Shown: in pieces, positions 56,238 through 64,000 of the stretch
How positions within the stretch are numbered: position 1 is the stretch's first letter
Layout of the letters: every line of letters starts with the position of its first letter
NCBI GenBank assembly: GCA_028378565.1
Contig: JAONMX010000001.1
Coordinates: 1 to 64,000, forward strand
Source of the DNA: Bacteriovoracaceae bacterium
GTDB lineage: Bacteria > Bdellovibrionota > Bacteriovoracia > Bacteriovoracales > Bacteriovoracaceae
Direction of reading: 5' to 3'
Length of the DNA stretch: 64,000 bases
Position numbers and translations under genes: made by a program
Notes under the pieces: model-generated
Told to the model about the DNA's origin: nothing
The model's input: only the letters and a program-made list of their open reading frames with translations
Databases searched by the model: none

Positions 56238-57699
56238 TCAACCTTAAATTTGTTAATCTATAATCAGGGTGATTTTTTTCAATATAATGAAAGCATTCAA
56301 TGGCCTCAGTTTTATGATTTGTACCTGCTAATGACTCTGCATACAAATAAAAGAATTGAACTTTTTCTTCTTTCAATAAAGGCCATTTTTCAAATAAGTC
56401 ATCTAAATAATCTTTAAGATCATAGAAATCATTTTTTAGATATAATACTTCTGCTTTTGAGTATGCTAAGGATATCTTTTTCTCAAAATCATCATTAATA
56501 TCTTCACAGAGATCTATAAAATGAAGGCACACATTATAATCTTCTTCAAAAATCAGATTAGAGATAATATCATTTCTTTTTTCTTTATAGTTTGGTATTT
56601 GTAAAAGATGTTTTGCTGTGATTCTAGATGTAGAATTATCTCCGCGATTTTCTTTGTTATATTTCTCAAACTCATTTGTTAGGCTTTCATATATTTCATT
56701 ACTACTATGTGAGTCATTTTTATTTGATAACAAAGTATTTAGAGGATCTATTTCTTTAATTTTTTTACTGATTTCATTCAGCTTTTCTGCATTTTTAATA
56801 GGATTTCTATTTAATAACTTATAGTTTCTTTCAAGAATTATAATTTCATCATATTCAGATAGCTCATTTTCTTCTGTTACGGTAGTGTCGATCTCTCCGT
56901 TATACTTCCCAGCCAAATTTATTAGTTTTTTTTCTGAAAAGAAAGGCAATATTGATTTAGCCAAACCTTTGTTTCTAAACACTATTGAGTAGTTTGCAAT
57001 TAAGTCAAACTTGAATGCCTCACTTGATAAAAAGAAGTCTATTGTAGCATTTATAAATAATCTTTTTTCAGTTTCAGTAAAGTTCTTAAAATCGACTTCT
57101 TCAAAAAGACTTAATACTACTTCAACACCTTCAACTTTCTTTAACCAATAGCTTCCCTTTTGAGAAAGTATGTTTATGGCATGGTTTTTATTACGAAATT
57201 TTTTTAATTCACTAATATTATTATAATTACCAGTTTCGTTTAAAATATACAGTTTATAATTTTCTACTTCTTTTTTGTTAAAAAAGTTTTCTTCTTCATC
57301 TAAGAGAATACTTAACTTAGAAAATATTTTTTTATCGTAAAGGTTTTTTGCTTTTAAGCTGATGCATTCTTTTGCTTCCTTAATTCTTCCTATTTCTTTA
57401 TAGAAACTAATTGCTATATCTATAAAACAGGATAGCTCACATGTTTTAAATAGTTCCTGAATAAGTTCTTTTGATTTTTCATTTTCCTTAAGTTCTATGA
57501 ATAGCTTCAATAGATTTATTTTTTTATTTACATCTATAGTTTGATTTAGCTTTTCTGATATAGAAATTACTCTTTCTAAGCTTTTTAGTTTTTCGAAATT
57601 GCTCAGCGGTTCCTCATGAATCGCTCGTTCATAATATAGTTTTGCCTTTTCATATCTATTAGATAGAAAAAGCAATTCTGCTTCTCGAAATAAACTCAA
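56218..57699 (-). CDS. TPR-like repeat hypothetical protein
   Basis: MSLFREAELLFLSNRYEKAKLYYERAIHEEP; overlaps the tamB-like start. Confidence 0.7.
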   Translation of the reverse strand: MSLFREAELLFLSNRYEKAKLYYERAIHEEPLSNFEKLKSLERVISISEKLNQTIDVNKKINLLKLFIELKENEKSKELIQELFKTCELSCFIDIAISFYKEIGRIKEAKECISLKAKNLYDKKIFSKLSILLDEEENFFNKKEVENYKLYILNETGNYNNISELKKFRNKNHAINILSQKGSYWLKKVEGVEVVLSLFEEVDFKNFTETEKRLFINATIDFFLSSEAFKFDLIANYSIVFRNKGLAKSILPFFSEKKLINLAGKYNGEIDTTVTEENELSEYDEIIILERNYKLLNRNPIKNAEKLNEISKKIKEIDPLNTLLSNKNDSHSSNEIYESLTNEFEKYNKENRGDNSTSRITAKHLLQIPNYKEKRNDIISNLIFEEDYNVCLHFIDLCEDINDDFEKKISLAYSKAEVLYLKNDFYDLKDYLDDLFEKWPLLKEEKVQFFYLYAESLAGTNHKTEAIECFHYIEKNHPDYRLTNLRLSELEEN

Positions 57700-57747
57700 A
57701 AGGTGCCCCTTTTTTTAATTATTTTAGACACTTATCCTAAGTTTATT

Positions 57748-59091
57748 TTACTTTAAAATTTTCTGGAGAAAATTGGTTGAGTAATTATTTCCTCTAAAAT
57801 CTTCGTCTTGCAAAACATCTTTATGAAGTTGCTTATTTGACTTGATTCCTTCAATTACTGTCTCATCGAGGGCCCTTAGCATTCTATTAATACAAAGTTC
57901 TCTGGTAGGGGCATGGGCAATAATTTTGGAAAGCATAGAGTCATAATATGGTGGCACGCTATAACCTGAATATATAAAATCATCGACTCTAATACCCAAG
58001 CCAGCTGGTCGGTGATAATGCACGATCAAACCAGGGGAAGGAATTGATGTATATGGATCTTCAGCATTTATTCTGCACTCTATTGAATGGCCGACAAAAG
58101 AGATATCCTTCTGCTTCATTGAAAGTTTTTCACCCTGAGCAGATTTAATCTGTTCAGCAATTAAGTCTACTCCTGTTCTTTGTTCAGATACTGGATGTTC
58201 AACTTGAATTCTAGTATTCATTTCCATGAAGTAGAATTCTTGTTCGTCCTGATCATATAAATATTCTACTGTTCCTACAGAGTCATAACCCACATGTTCA
58301 GCTAATCTAACTGCAGAATTGCAAATCTCTTCTCTTTTTTTATCAGTAAGAACAGGACAAGGTGATTCCTCAATTACTTTTTGAAAACGTCTTTGAACTG
58401 TACAATCTCTTTCACCTAAGTGAATAACATTCTTATGTCTATCTGCAAGAATCTGGACTTCTACATGTCTAGGGTTTGTAATGTATTTTTCAATAAATAA
58501 AGTGTCATCACCAAATCCAGCCTTTGCTTCAGTTTTCAATCTCTGAATTGATGTTAATAAATCAGACTCTTTATCTATTCTTTTCATTCCCCTACCGCCA
58601 CCTCCTGCTGAGGCTTTAATAAGAACAGGGTATTTCATTTCTGTAACTTCTTTAATTATTTCAGAGTCAGAGAGCTCATTTACCTTGATTGGTTTTAAAA
58701 CAGGAAGGCCTGCATCTTCTGCAATTTTCTTACTTAATATTTTATCACCCATTCGCTGAATACAATCAATATTCGGACCAATAAATTCTAAGTTCCACTT
58801 CTTACATAATTGAGCGAACTCCATATTTTCAGACAAAAATCCAAAACCTGGATGTATCGCTTCTGCTCCTGTTATCTCTGCGGCGGATAATATCGAAGGA
58901 ATATTTAAGTAACTTAAAGTACTTTTCGCTGGTCCAATACATACAGACTCATCTGCAAGTTTAACATGTAGACTATTTTCATCTGCAACAGAATGAACAG
59001 ATACTGTTTGTATTCCAAGCTCTCGACATGTTCTTAAAACGCGAACAGCAATCTCACCTCTATTAGCGATTAGTATTTTTTTAAACTTCAT
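57748..59091 (-). CDS. accC: Acetyl-CoA carboxylase biotin carboxylase subunit (ORF track extends to 59205)
   Basis: MKFKKILIANRGEIAVRVLRTCRELGIQTV; KASAGGGGRGMKRI; EMNTRIQVEHPVSEQRTG. Confidence 0.98.
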   Translation of the reverse strand: MKFKKILIANRGEIAVRVLRTCRELGIQTVSVHSVADENSLHVKLADESVCIGPAKSTLSYLNIPSILSAAEITGAEAIHPGFGFLSENMEFAQLCKKWNLEFIGPNIDCIQRMGDKILSKKIAEDAGLPVLKPIKVNELSDSEIIKEVTEMKYPVLIKASAGGGGRGMKRIDKESDLLTSIQRLKTEAKAGFGDDTLFIEKYITNPRHVEVQILADRHKNVIHLGERDCTVQRRFQKVIEESPCPVLTDKKREEICNSAVRLAEHVGYDSVGTVEYLYDQDEQEFYFMEMNTRIQVEHPVSEQRTGVDLIAEQIKSAQGEKLSMKQKDISFVGHSIECRINAEDPYTSIPSPGLIVHYHRPAGLGIRVDDFIYSGYSVPPYYDSMLSKIIAHAPTRELCINRMLRALDETVIEGIKSNKQLHKDVLQDEDFRGNNYSTNFLQKILK

Positions 59092-59104
59092 CTTAGACTC
59101 TTTT

Positions 59105-59551
59105 TTAAGGCTTAATCTTAAATAGAACTTGTCCAAACTCAACATAAGTTTCGTTTTCAACACAGATCTCAGCAATTTCACCAGAAACTTCAGCTTCAAT
59201 CTCATTCATAATTTTCATAGCTTCAACAATACATAACACATCTCCACTCCCTACCTTTTGCCCTACCTTTGCATAAGGGGCTGACTCAGGAGAAGAAGAT
59301 CTGTAAAATGTGCCAACAAAAGGACATTTTATTTCTATTAATCCATCATTTGTATTGCCTGAGTCCTTAAGTGGAGCGGCTGATACTGCTGTTTGAACTG
59401 GTTGCGTGCTTGGCATAGACTGTGACAAAACAGGAGCCTGACCATAAGGAAGCTTTACAGATATTTTTTCATCTTTAGATTCATATTTTAATTCTGCTAA
59501 TTCATTTTCTTTTGCTAGTTTAATGAATTCTTTAACTTTTTCAATATTCAT
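59105..59551 (-). CDS. accB: Biotin carboxyl carrier protein of acetyl-CoA carboxylase
   Basis: CIVEAMKIMNEIEAEVSGEI biotinylation motif. Confidence 0.97.
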   Translation of the reverse strand: MNIEKVKEFIKLAKENELAELKYESKDEKISVKLPYGQAPVLSQSMPSTQPVQTAVSAAPLKDSGNTNDGLIEIKCPFVGTFYRSSSPESAPYAKVGQKVGSGDVLCIVEAMKIMNEIEAEVSGEIAEICVENETYVEFGQVLFKIKP

Positions 59552-59560
59552 ATTTACCTA

Positions 59561-60133
59561 CTATTTGTTAACTCTTTCAACATATTCGTTTGTACGAGTA
59601 TCAATTTTTAATATTTCATCTTGTTTTATAAATAACGGAACATTCACTTGTAAACCTGTTTCCATGACGGCTTTTTTAAGACCACCCGTAGCCGTATCCC
59701 CTTTTAAACCAGGGTCTGTTTCAACAACTTTTAACTCCACAAAATTTGGAAGCTCAATTGAGATTGGATTTTGGTTATAATATAAAACATTAAGTTTTAT
59801 TCCTTCTTGTAAATAGTTCTTATCATCTCCGACCTGATCTAATGATAAATGAATGGTCTCATAAGTTGTTTGATCCATAAAATTAAAACCATCAATGTCA
59901 GAGTACATATACTCAACTTCTTTTTCTTCAATATCAGGCTTTACTACTCCTGTAGAAACTCCTGATTTATAAGTTCGCTCCAGCATTGCACCAGTTTCTA
60001 AATTCTTCATTTTTATCTTAACGAATGCACTCCCCTTACCAGGGTTTGTAAATTCAGACTTTACAATAACAAAAGGCTTGCCTTCAGTTTCGACCTTAAG
60101 TCCTTTTTTTAAATCTGTCGTTTGATACTCCAT
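59561..60133 (-). CDS. efp: Translation elongation factor P
   Basis: TTDLKKGLKVETEGKPFVIVKSEFTNPGKGSAFVKIKMKNLETG. Confidence 0.97.
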   Translation of the reverse strand: MEYQTTDLKKGLKVETEGKPFVIVKSEFTNPGKGSAFVKIKMKNLETGAMLERTYKSGVSTGVVKPDIEEKEVEYMYSDIDGFNFMDQTTYETIHLSLDQVGDDKNYLQEGIKLNVLYYNQNPISIELPNFVELKVVETDPGLKGDTATGGLKKAVMETGLQVNVPLFIKQDEILKIDTRTNEYVERVNK

Positions 60134-60138
60134 ACTTC

Positions 60139-60588
60139 CTATCCTTTATTCTCTATTACAAACTTTAAATTACTAATTGCAAGTCTATATATACTTGGGC
60201 CAAATCCTTCCATTATATAATCACAGCCCATCGCGGTTATTTTATTTTTTCTAAACTCTTCGCGATGATTTGTATTTGAAATATGTACTTCCACTTTAGG
60301 GATTGATATTGCTTTTAAGCTATCAAGTATTCCAATAGACGTATGAGAAAGAGCAGCAGGGTTAAGGATTAACCCATTCACTTTTCCATCAACAAGGGTC
60401 TGTATTTTATTAATTATTTCTCCCTCATCATTTGATTGGAACCATTCTATGTGAATTGATCCAAACTCATTAGATATGTCACTCTCGATTTCCTTCAGAG
60501 TTTTAGATCCATAAATTTCAGGCTCACGAGTTCCTAACAAGTTTAAGTTAGGACCGTTGACTACTAATAAGTTCAATATAACCGCCAT
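60139..60588 (-). CDS. aroQ: 3-dehydroquinate dehydratase type II (ORF track extends to 60615)
   Basis: LLVVNGPNLNLLGTREPEIYG; NPAALSHTSIGILDSLKAISIPKVEVHISN. Confidence 0.97.
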   Translation of the reverse strand: MAVILNLLVVNGPNLNLLGTREPEIYGSKTLKEIESDISNEFGSIHIEWFQSNDEGEIINKIQTLVDGKVNGLILNPAALSHTSIGILDSLKAISIPKVEVHISNTNHREEFRKNKITAMGCDYIMEGFGPSIYRLAISNLKFVIENKG

Positions 60589-60659
60589 ATATATAATTGC
60601 GTCAAAAATTATCAATGAATTATATCAAAGTAAAGAAAACTATCGAAATGTGCGAGGTG

Positions 60660-61709
60660 TTAGTGGCGGTTTTTCAGCTCTAAGGCCCTATTTTTTATAA
60701 GGTTACTGAATTTATTGAGTGTATCTACGGTATGATCATCAATAAGTGTCGGCTCGGCTGTAGCAACCGTTTTATCATACAGGCTCATTAAGCTTTCGCG
60801 CCCACTGTCTTCTGTAGTAGTTGTAATATTATTATCAACGAGCTCATTAATTCCCCTATCCCGTTGCAATTGGTCCAGTCTATTTTTTGTTTTTTCATCT
60901 TCAGGATTGATGGCCAATATCTTTGAAAGGACTTCAATGGCCTTATCAACATAACCTTGGTTAAGATAAAGATCCACCAATGTGTGGGTAATTATTGGGT
61001 TGGCAACTTTTGAATTCTCTTCTGCCACATCCTCATTTATTAAAGAAATTTCTTCATTGTTAGTTGATCGTTCAGTAGAGCTTTCATCGTTTTGGACATG
61101 TGATTTCTTAACTTCCCAAGAGCCTGCTTGATCACTAGTTTCAGAGTCAGTACCCTCTTGATTACCTAGATCAACCTTTACCCAACTATCAATTAGATCT
61201 TCTTCATCCTTTGGAGTTGTTTTTATTTCCTCAAGATCGAAGAATATTTTATCTTTCTTTATAGCTGGTTCTTCTAACTTTTCCTCAAGATTTTTAACAA
61301 TTTGAGATGTTTCTTCATCTCTTGGATTCAAAAACAATAAATACTTAAACGTATCCAGTGCTTCTTCGGTATTGTTTAGCTCTAAACAAATATCCCCAAA
61401 CAATTTTTGAAATCTATAATTATCTTTATTAATTCCCGCTAAAGGCCTCAGTGTTGAGTAAGCTAAATTATACTGGCCCATGTCTTTATAGCACGCAGCT
61501 AATGTCAAAAAGCCTGTTGAATAATCTGGATTATGTCTTATACCTAATCTTAAAACTTCTAAAGCCTTATCAAGTAAACCTACTTTTCGATAAGCCTCTG
61601 CTAATGGAGCAAAGACACGAGATCTCGGATCGTCTTCTAATTGATCTTCATATTTTAAAATTAATGTAGATAAAGAAGATTCTTTATTACTCACTTTACG
61701 TCCTATCAA
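60660..61709 (-). CDS. TPR-repeat protein
   Basis: RVFAPLAEAYRKVGLLDKALEVLRLGIRHNPDYSTGFLTLAACYKDMG; adjacent to pilQ. Confidence 0.85.
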   Translation of the reverse strand: MIGRKVSNKESSLSTLILKYEDQLEDDPRSRVFAPLAEAYRKVGLLDKALEVLRLGIRHNPDYSTGFLTLAACYKDMGQYNLAYSTLRPLAGINKDNYRFQKLFGDICLELNNTEEALDTFKYLLFLNPRDEETSQIVKNLEEKLEEPAIKKDKIFFDLEEIKTTPKDEEDLIDSWVKVDLGNQEGTDSETSDQAGSWEVKKSHVQNDESSTERSTNNEEISLINEDVAEENSKVANPIITHTLVDLYLNQGYVDKAIEVLSKILAINPEDEKTKNRLDQLQRDRGINELVDNNITTTTEDSGRESLMSLYDKTVATAEPTLIDDHTVDTLNKFSNLIKNRALELKNRH

Positions 61710-63543
61710 TTAAACCAGCTTCAGCCTGGTTAATAATTCTTGGAGTAAGAAAGATAATGACTTCTCTTTTTGTAGTCTGAGGTGCATGGGGAGTTCTAAA
61801 CAACCATCCAAGTAATGGAATGTCTTTAAGAAATGGTATCCCTGAATGCTGCTCACGTTTAGAGTATTCATACAAACCACCTAGTACAATCGTACTTCCG
61901 TTTTCAACTAGGACGTTTGTTTTGATATCATTACCAAGTTTATTTGGTGGAGCGTCTGGAAATGGTCTTTCACCAAAGTCAGCTTTCTTTATATTTACGT
62001 CTAATAATATGGAACCTTCATTGGTAACTTGTGGTGTAACTTCTAGTTCAAGAGTTGCAGCAATTTCTTTAAAACTAACTGTTCTATCATCCCCTGTTCC
62101 TGTGATCTCTCTAAAACTATTTGTCTTAGATGACTTCAAGGTAGCTTTTTGCTTATTTTGAGTTATCACTTTCGGACTTGAAAGAATTTTACCTTTTGAT
62201 TCAGATTCCATAAGCTGAAGTGTGAAGTTTAAGTTTGTTAGTCTTGAGAACCTAGAGATTGATAATCCAAGCACAGATCTCACACTATCACCTGTATTAG
62301 ATGGTGCTGAACTAAAGGCAAAACCTGGACCACCATCTGCACCATTAGTAACTCCGTCTCCAACAATTGATGGAGTAGCATCACCTATACTTCCGATCGG
62401 ATCATATCCAAAATTAAATCCTTGAGAAAGACCTATCTCTTTTGCATGGGATTCGTTAACTTCAACTATTTTTGACTCAATTAAAACTTGAGGTGTCTGT
62501 GTATCAAGAACATCAATAATTTTTCTCAATTTTTCTATTACATCAGGTGTGTCTTTAACAATTAGACTATTCGTTCGAATATCTTCGGAGATATGTCCTC
62601 TTTCTTTTGTTATATATTCAATCAGAATTTTCATTAAGTCTTTTGTTATTGCATATGAGATTGGGAATACTTTAGTTACTAACGGTTCTTGCTTTATCGA
62701 AGCAAGTTTTGCATTGGCTTCTTCAGTTTGCTCTTTCGTTGCAGTTTTAAGTGTTTGAATCATCAAGATAATTCCATTCTTTTTTGCTACTAACTTGTTT
62801 AGACCTAGTACTGTATCTAAGGCTTGATCCCAAGGGACGTTGGACAGATTTAGTGTTAAAGATGGTAATTTCTTAACTTCCTCTGTAAGAATTATATTAA
62901 AACCTGAAGCTTCAGAAATCATCTTTAAGATGTCTCCAACTTTTACATCTTTAATATCTAGTGAAATTCTACTTCCAATATATTTCTTTCTTCCTGATAA
63001 AGTTAAATTTTCTAAAATGTCCTCAACCTTCTCAGACTTTGGAACGAGTAACTTTTCGACATTTTCTTCACTGACCTCTGCTTGCTTAATAGAACCCTGT
63101 GCGTTTTCAACTTGTCTCTTGTTAAAAACTCCAAACCTATTTTCGACAACTAAAACAATTCTCTTATCTTTTCGATTAACGATAGATCTAACATTATCTC
63201 GTAACTGAAGAGCAACTCTTAAGTCTGACCTGGAGTCTGGCTTAGGGTATGCTTTTACAAATACGACAGATCCTGAAAACTCTGAGGTATCAAATCCTCT
63301 TAGAACACGCTCTGTAGCTTTTACATCTTTTAAATCTAAAATAATTTGTTTGTCTTCATTTATATTAAACTTACTGGCAACAACATCGTTTTGATCGAGC
63401 ACTAGCTCTATCTCTGACGTTTCACCGTTTTGCCTAAAGTTTATTTTTTCTAGCGTTGAAGAAAACACACTATTAGATGTGAAGATTAGTGCAATTATTA
63501 CTTGCACATTTATTCGAAAAAATCCTTTTTTCATAAAAATCAT
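61696..63543 (-). CDS. pilQ: Type IV pilus secretin PilQ
   Basis: AMIN-like N-terminus; DILKMISEASGFNIILTEEV; VLIESKIVEVNESHAKEIGLSQGF; IPFLKDIPLLGWLFRT. Confidence 0.95.
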   Translation of the reverse strand: MIFMKKGFFRINVQVIIALIFTSNSVFSSTLEKINFRQNGETSEIELVLDQNDVVASKFNINEDKQIILDLKDVKATERVLRGFDTSEFSGSVVFVKAYPKPDSRSDLRVALQLRDNVRSIVNRKDKRIVLVVENRFGVFNKRQVENAQGSIKQAEVSEENVEKLLVPKSEKVEDILENLTLSGRKKYIGSRISLDIKDVKVGDILKMISEASGFNIILTEEVKKLPSLTLNLSNVPWDQALDTVLGLNKLVAKKNGIILMIQTLKTATKEQTEEANAKLASIKQEPLVTKVFPISYAITKDLMKILIEYITKERGHISEDIRTNSLIVKDTPDVIEKLRKIIDVLDTQTPQVLIESKIVEVNESHAKEIGLSQGFNFGYDPIGSIGDATPSIVGDGVTNGADGGPGFAFSSAPSNTGDSVRSVLGLSISRFSRLTNLNFTLQLMESESKGKILSSPKVITQNKQKATLKSSKTNSFREITGTGDDRTVSFKEIAATLELEVTPQVTNEGSILLDVNIKKADFGERPFPDAPPNKLGNDIKTNVLVENGSTIVLGGLYEYSKREQHSGIPFLKDIPLLGWLFRTPHAPQTTKREVIIFLTPRIINQAEAGLIDRT

Positions 63544-63596
63544 CCATGTTAATGAATATACTAGGTAAATTGTATCAAATATTTGAAATTAGTGCA

Positions 63597-64000
63597 TTAA
63601 TTTTCATCACTAGAAATATTGCTAACTGGAATTACTGTTTCGATATATTCATCCTGATCATATACATTAGTAATTTTCTCTACTAACACGACACCACCTG
63701 GAACAATCGCTCTTATTTCAGCGTTATTTTCCCCTAGCCTCATTCCTTCTTTTAAAATAAAGGTGTCATCAGAAAGCTTACCCATTGCAGATATCGTTTT
63801 TGCCATTGCTCGACGATCTTTTCCTAACAATATTCCAATAACTCTAATCGACTCTAGCTTTACTCTATTGATTGTAGGTAGGTTAGAGTAACTGTTATTT
63901 TGCAAATATCCGCCGTAGCTTCTCTTATCATTTTTTAGTTTAAGGTCCTTACGTTTAAAAGGATCTCTCAATTTAAAAGGATCCTTTATTCTTGAGCTTG
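63597..64000 (-). CDS. pilP: Type IV pilus assembly lipoprotein PilP-like, N-terminus beyond the window edge
   Basis: ...SSRIKDPFKLRDPFKRKDLKL stays open to the window edge; LESIRVIGILLGKDRRAMA; upstream of pilQ. Confidence 0.8.
   Translation of the reverse strand, partial: SSRIKDPFKLRDPFKRKDLKLKNDKRSYGGYLQNNSYSNLPTINRVKLESIRVIGILLGKDRRAMAKTISAMGKLSDDTFILKEGMRLGENNAEIRAIVPGGVVLVEKITNVYDQDEYIETVIPVSNISSDEN

Noticed and set aside
62840-63208. 122-aa plus-strand ORF opposite pilQ
   Set aside because: Antisense shadow of pilQ, Ser/Phe-rich translation

Overview
The window looks like chromosomal core sequence from a Bdellovibrionota / Bacteriovoracaceae-like bacterium; this taxonomic reading is inferred from gene content and AT-rich composition. 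Recognisable blocks, in order: glmU (truncated at the left edge), lon, a CheY-like regulator, small secreted proteins around an aldehyde dehydrogenase, a YD-repeat protein, a compact Tad/Flp pilus operon (minus strand), a probable 6S RNA (plus strand, about 17088-17266), two tandem flagellins, an AarF/UbiB kinase, greA-recG, an FHA protein and hydrolase, pgpA, recA-recX-alaS, a peptide-binding lipoprotein, an acyl-CoA ligase, rpoZ, a second lon, a matrixin protease, a divergent UvrA-like ATPase, rpsI-rplM, TamA/TamB-like genes, accC-accB-efp-aroQ, and pilQ-pilP (pilP truncated at the right edge). I saw no CRISPR array, transposon or prophage. The observations most worth follow-up are: (1) two paralogous secreted micro-proteins, one missed by the ORF track, each preceded by a sigma-54-like GG-N10-GC element; (2) a five-codon leader ORF with its own Shine-Dalgarno directly upstream of flagellin 1, with CsrA-like sites; (3) an unannotated 6S RNA; (4) a UvrA homologue with coordinated loss of one composite ATP site; (5) a fused TadZ/CpaE-CpaF protein; (6) an uncharacterised protein with RelA/SpoT-like synthetase motifs; (7) a GNAT-like gene that appears to start at ATC. 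All calls are from reading the sequence; no searches or folding programs were run.
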